From Proales similis (taxonomy: Eukaryota > Rotifera > Eurotatoria > Ploima > Proalidae), in the NCBI GenBank assembly GCA_019059635.1, contig JAGVRJ010000014.1, positions 248,001 through 312,000 of the forward strand: DNA of 64,000 bases, in the 5' to 3' direction. The notes below the pieces were generated by a model. It made no database searches, was not told the origin of the DNA, and worked only from the letters and a program-made list of their open reading frames with translations. Each line of letters begins with the position of its first letter. Position 1 is the stretch's first letter. The translations under genes and the position numbers were made by a program. This document shows positions 22,497-33,416 of this stretch, piece after piece.

Positions 22497-23126
22497 ATGA
22501 GAGCCCGTTTGCACCGAATCCTGGCCGCGTTCACTGCCTCGCTTCTTGTGTCTGTTGAGCTCAAAGACGCGCTCGCCTCGAGTCTGCTGTGTCTACAATT
22601 CCTCAGCCCGGAGCAAGAAATCAATTCAAATTGGATCTGGCAGCTTCGTCTACAGTCGGCTCTAGCCACGGGGCTCTTGATTCTGCTCGTCTGTTTGATT
22701 GCGGTTACATTCAGGCCGAAGCTATTTGCCTGCCGCACTTGTGAGAGCGTGCCGCAGTCGATTGCCTTTCTGGTCGTGCCCGTGCTGGCTCAATTCTATT
22801 TGGCCGCTTATCTCTGTGCGGCCTTCGCCTTTAATCGAACGCTGAGAGTTCCAGAAAGAGCTGTCCACCGGCAGTCTCGCGCGTTTCTTCAACGACGAGG
22901 TTGGCGAAGTAAACTAACACAGCTCAAGGACAAATTGAAGTCAAATCTCAATCAAATCGTCAGTGAACCGGAGGACAAGTGGTCGCCCGACTGGAGCGTG
23001 CTTCAAGTAGACACGGGAGCGAAGCAGCGCGAGCTCGAGCTGCGTCTAATTAAATTCGGCCTGATTGCTCTGTTGACCATGTTGCTCTACTCGCTGCTGG
23101 CTGTTCGACTGAGCCGGCGGCCCTAG
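22497..23126 (+). CDS. Orphan multi-pass membrane protein, 209 residues
   Basis: Not recognised. One exon, ATG at 22497. Four hydrophobic segments: about 8-22 (ILAAFTASLLVSV), 55-75 (ALATGLLILLVCLIAVTF), 85-112 (SIAFLVVPVLAQFYLAAYLCAAFAF) and 185-205 (FGLIALLTMLLYSLLAV). Between the last two lies a basic, Lys/Arg/Gln-rich hydrophilic loop of about 70 residues. A cysteine-containing loop (FACRTCES) separates segments 2 and 3. An AATAAA near 23287 fits a transcript end. The gene lies head-to-head with the WSC-mucin gene, and the missing 5' exon of that gene may overlap it. The open frame extends upstream to 22284, but the Arg/Glu-rich extension is mostly a GA-repeat translation. A real gene is likely but unproven. 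Confidence 0.5.
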   Translation: MRARLHRILAAFTASLLVSVELKDALASSLLCLQFLSPEQEINSNWIWQLRLQSALATGLLILLVCLIAVTFRPKLFACRTCESVPQSIAFLVVPVLAQFYLAAYLCAAFAFNRTLRVPERAVHRQSRAFLQRRGWRSKLTQLKDKLKSNLNQIVSEPEDKWSPDWSVLQVDTGAKQRELELRLIKFGLIALLTMLLYSLLAVRLSRRP

Positions 23127-24447
23127 CGCCAGTGACCACAGAGAAGTAATGACGGAGTGAAAATGAGCGAGAAAGAGTTGGGAGAAGACGAGCCCGAGCG
23201 AGAGAGAGACAAACAACACGCGACAGCGAGGCAGGCGGGCAGAGACAATTTCCCACCAAAATGGGGTCACTTGGGTGCTTGTTGACAATAAAGCTAACCG
23301 ACGATTGGAATTCGCCGTCATCAAACTCGAATCGATCATGCATCGCTCTGTCAAGCAGCCGCTCTCTTTTTTGTGCGTCGCAATCAAATGAACGTGGCCC
23401 AGCAAGAGAGAGAGAGAGGAGCGCTGCTTCCTAATGATCGCACCGTCCTTAATTTGAAATCGCCCTCTTTGGCCCTATTAAGACACGGAGCAAACGAGCG
23501 CCAGCTACGCAATTATGGCGCCATCCATCCTAATCAGCGCTCAACAACAATCACTCCATTCGTCGATTATCATTAATTCAACTTTTGATTTTTTCCTCAG
23601 ATAGAGCAGCGCCGAAAAATGTTTTTTTTTTTTTTCTTGTTGTTTGATTGTTGTGCTTTTAATAGGAGAAAAAGCCAACCAGAGCACACGGAGAGAGAGA
23701 GAGAGAGAGAAAGGGGCAGAGAGGAAAAGCGAACTAAAGAGGATGGCTCCTGGAGTGCGCACTTGCTTGTGCCGCTAGTTTGTGCCTATTGCTCGAGTAT
23801 TGTTTTGCCTCTAGCGAACCCTTACGTGCATTTGCGAGCGTGCGGGCGCGCACGCGTGTGTGTGTGTGCGAGTAAAAGGGAGAACTGGTGATTCAGTTGA
23901 GCTAGTTTTTGAGGCCAAACTTGCGTGTATGGTTGACTGGGGCGCACGAGTCGAATAGCAAATGCCGCCCGGCCAACAGAAAAACGATTACAACCGCGTC
24001 GCTCAAAAGGCTTGCAAGTGCTTGTTAAATATTTGGTTTGATTGCAAATAGGTGGGAGCGAGCCGGAGCGCATCCGAACGAGCGCTATTTGCAGTTCATT
24101 CCGAATCGTCCTGACTAATCCGAGTCATTTGATGCTTAGTCTGGTCCGTTGTTGTCATCGCTCGCTATTCTCTCGAATAGAAAACGAGACGAGCAAATTA
24201 GAAAATCTCTTGTTGGTTGTTTGTATAGGACAGGGCAACATCATTCCTGCGCTTCGAATTATGTAAGCCGGCAGTTCGGCTCGCTACCTCTCGTTCCCCT
24301 CTCTCTCTCTCTGTGCTCGATCTCGATGCCGTTCTCGGAGCTCGAGTCTAATCCGCTTTCGCCAACTGATTGCTTTCTCTATTGCTCTCTCTCTCTCTCT
24401 CTCTCTATTGTTTACATCTGAGAAGGAGTAGAAGTAGATAAGACGCG
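23127..24447. other. Intergenic and 5' flank with GA/CT and GT microsatellites
   Basis: No supportable gene in 1.3 kb. There is a poly(T) run at about 23620-23638, (GA)n at 23690-23710, a GT run near 23860, CT runs at 24300 and 24390, and a plus-strand AATAAA near 23287. Presumably it includes the promoter and 5' UTR of the gene at 24448. Confidence 0.5.
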
Positions 24448-25383
24448 ATGGCTGCTCGGTTAGATGAGAATCATCATTATCGGCAACATTTTGCACAACA
24501 TCTTGCAGCTACGGCCTCAATCGACTCAATGCCGCTCGTAAGTGAACAGGAGCATTACGAAACGCAGGTGGTTAGCCACACTGCACCTCTCGTGCACGAG
24601 AGAGAAGAGCACGAGAAGAAGATGATACAGACGACCACAACGACGACCACCACGCAGCCGATGGCGTTTGACGAAGGCGCTCGTGATCATCAAATAGAAC
24701 AGGCGTCTCGACTGATGGCGCCCGCCGCTCCGGACGGCTCCTACTCAATTCGAATCGAGCACTACCAGGAGGCGAACGCGCTCAACTGGAGCAACCTCGA
24801 CACATACTTGCACATATTTCTCACCTTCTACTTTGGCCATTTCGCCGCCGTGCTCTTCTTCGACGGCGTGGTGCGCAACATCGGCCTCTTGTTTGTGCTC
24901 AAGCACGACGCCGGCTCTCTCTTTCTCTACGTCATGCACATCATATTCTCGATCGGCCTGATCGCGTTCGTCGTCTGGTTCATGACAATCTGCTGGCGTT
25001 GGTGGCGCAACAAGTCGCTTGTGCCGCCCTACCTGATTGACGGGCGTCCCGTTGGGCCTCGTGATCGACACCGCTCGTCGCCGCATCGCTACGTACTCAT
25101 CGCTGCCTCTATTCTCACGCTCTCCTTCTTCGTCTACCTTGTGCTCGGCATTCTCGACCTTCAGCACAAAGCCAACCAGAGCGCCTTTCGAAACGGCTTC
25201 TACTCTTCGAGCGCGCACACTCTCGATCTGGTCGTCTTCATTCTGCGCCTTGTCTTCTGGCTGATCGGCATCGCGGCCACTCTCCTACTCAGTCGGCACT
25301 TGCTCTTCAAATTCTTTTGTCCTGATCGTCGAATCAAAATAAACCGGGAGAAGCCAACGACCATCTACCAGGTGCAGCAGTGA
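24448..25383 (+). CDS. Orphan four-transmembrane protein with acidic His/Thr-rich N-terminus
   Basis: 311 residues, one exon, ATG at 24448. I do not recognise the family. The first 115 residues are hydrophilic, with His/Glu-rich parts and a run of eight Thr. Four clear membrane helices follow: about 120-140 (LHIFLTFYFGHFAAVLFF), 155-182 (LFLYVMHIIFSIGLIAFVVWFMTICW), 210-232 (YVLIAASILTLSFFVYLVLGIL) and 255-287 (LDLVVFILRLVFWLIGIAATLLL). The loop between helices 2 and 3 is basic and proline-rich; the short C-terminus is basic. With both termini predicted cytosolic it resembles MARVEL- or tetraspan-like topology, but no cysteine pattern of those families is visible. A plus-strand AATAAA at about 25719 lies inside the opposing gene's 3' end. 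Confidence 0.65.
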   Translation: MAARLDENHHYRQHFAQHLAATASIDSMPLVSEQEHYETQVVSHTAPLVHEREEHEKKMIQTTTTTTTTQPMAFDEGARDHQIEQASRLMAPAAPDGSYSIRIEHYQEANALNWSNLDTYLHIFLTFYFGHFAAVLFFDGVVRNIGLLFVLKHDAGSLFLYVMHIIFSIGLIAFVVWFMTICWRWWRNKSLVPPYLIDGRPVGPRDRHRSSPHRYVLIAASILTLSFFVYLVLGILDLQHKANQSAFRNGFYSSSAHTLDLVVFILRLVFWLIGIAATLLLSRHLLFKFFCPDRRIKINREKPTTIYQVQQ

Positions 25384-25695
25384 CCGCATTTTCACCGTCT
25401 GTGACCGCACCCAAACTCAAAAAGCAACTTTTCACTTTTCTTCTTCTCTAAATGTGTGCGCGTGTGTGTGTGTGTGTGTTCGTGTGCTGCTTGTTGCACG
25501 CCAGCTGCCCTCTCTGACCGACAGAGCGATAATCTCAATGAATCAAGCACCCAGCTCACGGCTCAACTCTGAAATGAAGCAAATCACTAACCGTAAACAC
25601 TTGTGGTCTGAGGTCCGGCTGTGGTGGTTGTCGTGCGTTTGGTTGGCAAGAAGTTGCTGGCTGAAGCGATCACTGACCGCAGTTAGACGAGCGCT

Positions 25696-28600
25696 TTAGT
25701 ACTCTTGGCGTGCACATTTAATAAACAATAGCCAACCTTGAAACTGCGAGTTTTCGATCGGCACTCGACTTGTGGGCGCAGTCTGGTTGTAATTGCCGAA
25801 GGGAAGGTTCACTGTCAGAAGTGCATTGTCCGGTCTATCGGGCCGTGCGAACTGCTCGTTGAGGAAGAGGCGAATTTGGGTCAAATTCTCGTTGAAACGC
25901 GGATCGACATTCAGCTCGTAGTCGACGAAAATGGACTCGTCGCTAAAAAAAAAAAGGCAGAACGGAGTTGCGAGCGACGAGCGAAAAGTTGACCAACTGG
26001 TTTGCACTTACCGCAGAGTCAAGTTGGTCACGTAGGCTCGAGTGGCAAAGTCCACTCGTTGCTCCAGAATGAGAATGCGCGTGAGCTAACGAGCCGGTCA
26101 AGTAAAAGGGCAACAGACAACTAAAGTGGCGAGTCTCACCTGAGTGGACAAGTCGAGCAGAAGAAACTCGAGCAGATCTGCCTCGGTCTCGTTGAGCTGC
26201 GAGCGCGACTTGTTCAGGATCGAGTAGATGGGATTGGCCACTGGACTGAATTCAAGGCCGTTCTTCACCATGAAGCTGAACAGGCCGCTGGGCTTGAAGC
26301 CGGACGAGTAGTGCGCTTGCACGCTCGCGTTCGGCCTGTACGAGCGCAGTAGAGTGCACGTCTCGTTCGCCTGGTCATAGGTCCACGACAAGCAGACATC
26401 AAGGCGATCGCAGTCAAAGCAGCACTGCTCTTTGGAGCGCGAATAGAACTGAAGCAGCTCGTCCTGGCTCGACTCGTAGCGCACGCTCGTCTCCACGAAG
26501 CAGTTGCCATCCTCGTAAATGTAAATTTGATAATTTGTGGTCAACGGCTCCAGATTCGACTTGACAGAGGCCGTTGTGGCAGTCTGCGTTTGATCCCAGT
26601 TGCCTACTTGACCACTCTTGGCCGTCTTGAGTTTGCGCTGAACCACTTTGCAAGCGACCATCAATCAAGCGAATGTGTGTGAGTGTTTGCGTTCAGAGTC
26701 GAGCACTCACCTGATATTTGCGGCTGCGCGAGCTGAATGAATCGAGAGCCGGTCAAACTGGTCGGCTGGAATAGATTCAGGCCCGAGTAGAAGAGATCGC
26801 GTTTGTGGAGAGTGGAATTGACCATGTCGATCAGTTTGTAGACAATCTGCGAGTTTTGCTGAATTCTCGCATCGAGCTCAATCACATAGCTGACCAGCAG
26901 GCTGGAAAAGTTCATGTGCGCTCGTTCGAGAATGACGGCTTGCATGTTGTTGAGGAGGACAGACTGCCAGGCGGCGAAGAGCTCCTGTTCGATGAACTCG
27001 ACCACCGTCGGCTCGAGCAGGAACGAGAGCTCGGACTGCTGGCGAAGAACGAGGCTCGGGTCGAACTCGACCAGCTGGAGCGAGTCGGCCACTCTGATGA
27101 ACGAGCTGACTGTTTTGAAACGAGATCGGTTAGGTTAGAGAAGAGAGGCAATGAGACGTGCGAGTTACATTCGGGCACAGAGAAGCCGGACGTGAAGCCG
27201 TTTATGGAGAAGAAAGCGTTTCGAAACGAGCTCTTCAATGTGCAGCTCTGATTGAGCGTATTGTAGACCCAAGACTGACAGAGCGGCTGCTCAGCGCACG
27301 CCTCGCAGCAGTCGTCGATTCGAGCCGAGTAGAACGAGCCGTTTATGGCAGGACCGAGATAGAACGTGTCCATTTCAATGTAGCATTTGCCTCTCGCAAT
27401 CAAATCGGTGCCCAGCTCGACCAGCGAAGAGAACTGAGCCGCCGATACGGAGCTGGCCAGCCTTCCTGCGTCAGTGCTGCTAACCTCTTCCTGAGTGCGC
27501 TCGGTCCATTCTGGCTCATCCCGGATGCCGATGGTGACCATTCTCTGAATTGTCGAGAATTGTGTCTCGGCCCAATCGGTCGTCTCCAAGGCCAGAGGCG
27601 GCGTTGTCTGCGACGAAAACGCTGGCTCCGTGGTCTCTTTCACTTCTGAAACCGACTGAAGAACCTTCGGCGACATTGAGGAGGGCAAAGGTGCGATGCT
27701 GGTTTTAGCCTCCTCTGTGGCTTGCTCGATTTGTTGACTCTCAACGGCCAACTTGTCAATATCGCTTGCGTTCAGAATGCGGACTTTATAGGCCGTTTAT
27801 TGGCTGACGAGTGAAGAAATGGAAATCGAGAGCAGTTTACCATAAAACTGAGGCTCGGACGGAACGACTCTCACTCGACTCGTCTGAGTTTGTCGTTCGA
27901 GTGAAGAGAGAGCGGCGGTGAAGTTGTGCATCAAAACGTCTGCTTGTTCCAAGGTGTTGACGCTCGACTCGAGCACAAACAACAGCGAGGCCAAGTTGGT
28001 GTGCCTGTCCAAGCTTGTTACTATAACTCGAGACAAGAGTCCGTTTAGAGCCGATCGCAGTTTTTCCTTCAGCTATTGCAGCGGTTCGTGAGCATTTAGT
28101 TCGAATTGAATTTCGTGTGGCTCTTACGATCGACTCGATCAAAGCGGAGCTGTTCGACTCAAAGTGGTTTATGGCCGATTCAAACGCGAATGCTGCCAAA
28201 TAAATCAGTCAGATCGAATGAGTGCGCGAATGTGCTGAGCGGTACCTTGCTGCTGAGCTATGTCCGCTCGCCGGGTAGTCGTTGTTGTTGTTGTGGTGGT
28301 GCTCGGGGTCGAGGAAGTAGTGGAGCTCGTTTCTGGACTCGTCGTAGTGGCGACAGTGCTTCGCTCGCTGCTCGACTCGGACGAAAAGCCTTTGCGATTT
28401 GGCTCGGTTGTAAGCGGATTGATGCGCTCGGCCGATCGACTAACGCCTAAACCCAAACGGAGAATGGCTCATAGATGCCGCGAGCGAACCCGAAAAAAAA
28501 CGAACCCGAATGGCAAGTGCCTGTAGGACAGGGACTGACACTGAGTGATGAGCGGTCGAAAAGCAGACAGGTGCGGTTCGCCACGTGGTAGCTGAACGAC

Positions 28601-29305
28601 TCGCACAGGTTAAAGTCAGAGCAGTAGTCGCAGCACATGGACAAGCTGACATTGTTGGCCTGGATGATGAACGAGCCGTCGAAGGCGACGTTCTCCAGTA
28701 AATTGCATTCTGATTCGTCCCGATTCATTAAGTCGGTCCTGGATGAATCGGGCGGGTCAGGCTCACTTACTTTTGATTGGCTTGGCCAGTTCAGTTCGGG
28801 CCACGACTTTGTATGCGCTTGTGCTGGAGCTCTTCACTGGCGTGGGCATGGTCGCGTAGTCTGGCCGTTTGTATGAAGATGAGAGTTGAACGAGCAGATG
28901 GGAGAAGGTGGCAAATTACAAGTGTCAGAGAAGCCGGACGCGTAGCGCCGATCGACTTGTCGAGGTCCACGTCGATGCCGCAGGTAGCAGCGGTTTATGT
29001 CCGTTTGCAGTGTCCAGACCACGCAGCGAGTGTTCGAATTGCAAAAGTCGCAGCACTCGTTCAAGCTTTTCACATTGTCTTTGTACATGAGTAAAAAGTC
29101 GAGGTAGTTGGAGTCTTGTTCGACATTGGAGCATCTTGAGCTATCTACTCGCCAATCGGAATAGAGAGCGGACCAGGCAGAGTGGGTGAGGCGGTCGCTT
29201 ACTTTTCACTGTGGCCGGAGCGTCGGGCGGGTAAAAAGACCAGGCGGACACGCTGCTGCATAGAGTGCCGCAGAGAGTCGCCAACAAGATGCTGATCAAG
29301 TGCAT
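25696..29305 (-). CDS. Secreted or surface protein with four PAN/Apple-like domains
   Basis: About 974 residues in 12 exons (minus strand): 29305-29203, 29144-28920, 28860-28771, 28709-28542, 28446-28246, 28192-28128, 28072-27841, 27783-27169, 27109-26711, 26645-26140, 26085-26012 and 25942-25696; all phases close. A signal peptide MHLISILLATLCGTLC is visible. Four cysteine modules of PAN/Apple type follow: LNECCDFCNSNTRCVVWTL; MCCDYCSDFNLCESFSYHV; DDCCEACAEQPLCQSWVYN; EQCCFDCDRLDVCLSWTYD. Each has the CC-x2-C-x(5-6)-C-x2-W/F core and a downstream Cys. A Thr-rich linker, helical spacers and a C-terminal domain with VDYELNVDPRFNENLTQIRLFLNEQF separate or follow them. PAN modules bind proteins or sugars. 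No membrane helix is seen. A GT near 25735 could be a donor to a further exon, so the C-terminus is provisional. Confidence 0.75.
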
Positions 29306-32023
29306 TTCTATCTGTGGGCGCCTCACTAAACTTGTCTAACCATCTAAAAGAGCGCTCGACTGAGACAGAGGGGACGCTTTGATTATTTGCGTTGAGCGCA
29401 AAGGTCATCAAACAAGTGAGCGCTTGGGCGTGGAGCAGCGGAACAATTGTTTGATTGCTTTGTTGATTCAAGCCTGGTCACTTGAGAGCCATCGTGAGCG
29501 TGGATAAGCGCGCACGCGTTCACACACACACACACGGCGCAGAATCATTAGTCGCTTACGCAACCGTCAATCTGAAGTATTTTGTCGAAACCCGCTCGGG
29601 CCAAATCAGAAAAGAAAAACAGAGAAAGCTTTGGCGCCAAGAGCTGCAGCCTAGTGGAGGCCGGCGTTATTAATAATTCGGGCAGTAATGATTTCATGAA
29701 AATGAGCCAAGTTAGAGGAGGGCAAAAGTAAAAGCGGAAATTATTTATACGACGGCCAAGAGGATAGAGAGTTGCCGCTCGGGCGTTAAACCGTTCGTGT
29801 CTGGCTGACGCCCAATCGACGATAGACGAGCAGCTATGGCTTTAACAAGTCTGGTCGAGCGAGAGCGGTCAATCCTCCTCCTTCGGCCATCTTCTCCTCT
29901 CTGCTCTCTGCTCGTTCCTTAATTCGCTCATTCAATCGGCTCGTATCAATGCAAAGTGGCACACGCGCAACGTCTTGCACAAATCGTCACACTTAAACAA
30001 ACAGCGCTTTTAGAGTCGAGGTGTGAGACTCGCGCTCAATGAGTTTGCTTCTTGAGAGTAGTAGTTACCCACCGAATTGAGTTTTATTGCATAACAACTT
30101 TGTGTTGCTGTGCGCGCTCTGTCGACTGTTTCGCCCTCTTAGTGTGTGTGTGTGTGTGTGTGTGTACGTCAACAAAGTTTGCCAAATGAAGTCAAGTAAA
30201 AGAAATCAAGAAAGTAAGCTAGCTAGCAGCAATACAGCAGCAAAAGGAGAAGTGGAGCGAAGAAATGAGAGGCCGCCAGACTCAGCAAGAGACAAATATT
30301 TAGATGGCTCTAAGCTGAAATATTCGAGCCAATATTGTGAAAATTGAAAGAGTTCGAGCCAAAGTGGCCGACAAACATGCGACGATAGAAGCAGCCGGCC
30401 AGCCAGCGTCATGTGAAGCTTAGCAACCGAATGTTAATTAGATGTGCTGGTCGGTCGCGCCTGCCTCTGACCCGTTCAAATTATGACGAGGGGACACAAC
30501 AAGCATGCTGATCTTAAATTGCACTCTGCTGCGTCGTGTTACGGCCTTCTTGGCCACTCGCTCTCTCTCTCTCTCTCGTTGGCGGCTTGTTTGCTTGTTT
30601 GGCGACGTCTTCCATTATATTCAACTGGCGCCTGAATTTCGAGTCATTCATGCACGCTTCATTCGATACCGGTCAGAGTGGAGTAATTCGTGCGAACGCG
30701 CAAATTCTCAATTTCGGCCGAGTTCACTCACACGCGATCGGGCCTCAGATTGAATTTATTTTAAGAGAGTCGTTCTAATCAAGTGCAATCGAGTCGTTTG
30801 AATGAACAGGTGAAAGCTCACACGAAAAGGCTTGTCGGACGCTCGATCGGCTTAATTGCTCTCGATTCTATGTTTTTCATTTCCAGCTCCATCTGCCGGT
30901 CATCGGCCCATTTCAATTTATAAACCTGAGGCCGGGTCCCTGCTGCAACCGACTGAGGCGAATTTCCCATTTCGATCGACAACAAAAAGCCTTTTAGCCC
31001 TGACAATCCCTGGGCGTTTGTCACGACCGGTTCGATTGCCGTTGAGATCCAATCGAGCAAGCGGTGCATTCGGATACCGTGACCGGCCAATTGTGCGGAA
31101 GGACTTTGTTTGACTTGAAACGCGAGCGAGATTCTCTCCCCGAAGACGGCCACCAGCCGAGGCCGTATGGCTGAGAACCAACGGTGGCAATGAGAGATCA
31201 CTCGCACACTCTGACCGAGTGTTCGAGTGGGGTGCTGGAGATCCCGATTCAATTCGAATTAATCATGAGAAAGAAAATTGAAATTTTCTTTTGCTCAGAT
31301 TGGCAGGCCATTAAACAATTGCCAAACTATTGAGCAATCAACAACGCAGCGGGCTCAAGGTCTGTCGAATGATTGAGCCAAAGTGAAGATGCAGGCGAGA
31401 AGAGCAATTAAATGCCAACGAGTTTGCCTAGAGCGGCTCAGGAATGGCATCTACTTCTAAAGTGAGCGAGCAGGCCATATTGACTGTTGGAATATTCCCT
31501 TTAAACCTAATAAATTCTCCTATCCGACGTGATGTGTCGGCGTCGGTTGAGCATTGTTGAATAAATAAACTAACGGTGGTCCGCACAGGCACAACTGATC
31601 GTGTGGGCGGCGCTTCGCACCAATGAATAGGAGCTGCGCTGCGGCTCGAGTCGATGATAGATAATATAAAAGTAGAAAGAAAAAGATTATGCAATCGAAA
31701 TGCCACATTGAAGTAAACCAACTAAAGTAGGTCTAAGAGAGAGAGAGAGAGAGAGCTCGCCATAATAATTCGCGTTTGGGCCTGCCTGCTTGCCGATGCC
31801 CGGATTTCAGTTAATCTACTCGGTGATCCTGTTTTAAACATTCGCCTCGCCAATGCAATCATTATTCCCAACGCCAGAGCAGCGCCTCTCTTTAGCTTCT
31901 TTGTAGATTTAGCGCCAATCCGACTCATAAGCGCAAGAATCTGCGGCCGGGCACTTCTATTTCGTCTACATCATCTTATAATCGCTTTTCTCAATCGTAT
32001 CGTTCGCGCGCGCTCGCCACCCG
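29306..32023. other. Large divergent intergenic region (2.7 kb)
   Basis: No convincing gene between the PAN-domain gene (minus) and the PDZ gene (plus). Holds (CA)n near 29522, (GT)n at about 30142-30165, a CT run near 30560 and (GA)n at 31735-31755. Open frames inside lack family resemblance or ordinary codon bias. Its length, unusual for this compact DNA, suggests distal regulatory sequence for one of the flanking genes, for example muscle enhancers for the Z-line protein. That is inference. Confidence 0.5.
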
Positions 32024-32342
32024 ATGAGTCTAACAGAGATCTGCCTGAAGCGCGACAACGCCCAGGTTCCGTTCGGTTTCAAGCTCCAAGGTTAGATTTC
32101 TGCTTCATCTTGTTTGAATCTCGACAAATGGTGAATGCTTAGGCGGAGCTGACTTCACCCTGCCTCTGTCTGTGCTGCAAGTCACTCCGAACGGGCTGGC
32201 CGAGAAAGCTGGCCTCAGGTCGGGCGACGCCATAATCATGATCAACGGCGTGGACACGTCAAGACTCGAGCACGCCCACGCCAAAGAGGAAATAGTCCGT
32301 GCCGGCAATCAGGTCATTTTGGCCGTGATTCGGTATCTTCCT

Positions 32343-32379
<37 letters not shown>

Positions 32380-33307
32380 GTTGGTTGAATCGGTTTAATC
32401 GTCCACTGTCGTCAGGAATGCAATCGATCCGAGCAAGCCACGATGCACTCCTCTGACCCAGCTCAAGTCGCAGGCGCCAATAAACCCGAACGTGTTGAGC
32501 TCACCGCCTTCGCCGGCTCATCCGACCAATTTAACCGTGGACAAGGGCGTACGTAGTCCGACTGGCCCATTTTAGTCCAGCAAGTTCTAATTGTTGGCAA
32601 AGGAGAGCGTCTTGATCGGAAGCAGTCACAATCGAGCGCCAATGCCGTTCAACTCGGGCGTGGGAAGCTCGTTGGACTACAAGGCTGCGAAGCCGACAAA
32701 CTGGAGGCCAGGCGACTACACGAAATGGGCCGGCCAGCCGAGTAGGTTCACTAAAGCGGTCAGATGAAACACGCTAGTCACGAGGCGCGAATAGAGGAGA
32801 CCGTCACCGCGGTGTTTCACAACCAGTACAACACGCCGATCGGAATGTACTCGGACTCCAATGTGCTCGAGGAGTTCAAAAACCAGACACAGGGCTTGAT
32901 GGCCGAGCTGGAAAAGTCGAGAAACGTGGCCCAGAATAGTTCGCAGTTTCACAGCCAGGCACCACCGCCGCCGCAGCCTCAGCAACGTCATCAAGCACCG
33001 CGGGGCGTCAACTCGCTTTCAATGCGAATGCTCAATCAGGGCATAGAAGAAGCTCAGGGAACAGACGCGCCACCTCCGTCTGTGTTCGACTTGAAGCGAG
33101 GACACAATCCGACCGGAGCGACAGTTCCTCGCGGATTCAAGAGTGTGCAAGCCCCGGTGAGTATCTATCCTGGATCCAGTTGCTTGCTGCACATCAAATC
33201 ACGCAAACCTCTAGCAAGTCTTGCCGCCCGAGCAGCGTCGCGCGCCTATGCGAAAAGAGTTTGCCGTTCAACACGTGAAAGAGAGCTGGCTGGAGCCGAA
33301 ATTTTGA
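32024..33307 (+). CDS. PDZ and ZM-motif protein, ALP/ZASP (PDLIM) family, without LIM domains
   Basis: 327 residues in six exons: 32024-32090, 32143-32332, 32416-32548, 32603-32741, 32795-33156 and 33215-33307. The N-terminal PDZ domain (about 3-85) has the family opening VPFGFKLQGGADFTLPLSV and GLAEKAGLRSGDAIIMINGVD. A ZM motif follows (about 180-205): NQYNTPIGMYSDSNVLEEF, typical of ZASP/ALP proteins that bind alpha-actinin at muscle Z-discs. The C-terminus ends in ESWLEPKF with no LIM zinc fingers. Short LIM-less isoforms exist in flies and vertebrates; here the gene itself seems to stop, with an AATAAA near 33370 and another gene starting at 33417. The protein likely acts as a sarcomere or actin-cytoskeleton adaptor. 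Confidence 0.9.
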
Positions 33308-33416
33308 GCATTTGTCGCGTTTCATTTGTGTCTACACTCTTGTGGGCGCTATCTAATTTGATTAAAAAATAAATTCAAAATCATTCGAATAGTTTTGCTG
33401 CTGTCAATTGGGCGCG

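Noticed and set aside
30818..31252. Minus-strand frame of 144 codons in the large intergenic region
   Set aside because: No recognisable domain, non-native codon choice and no splice or poly(A) context.
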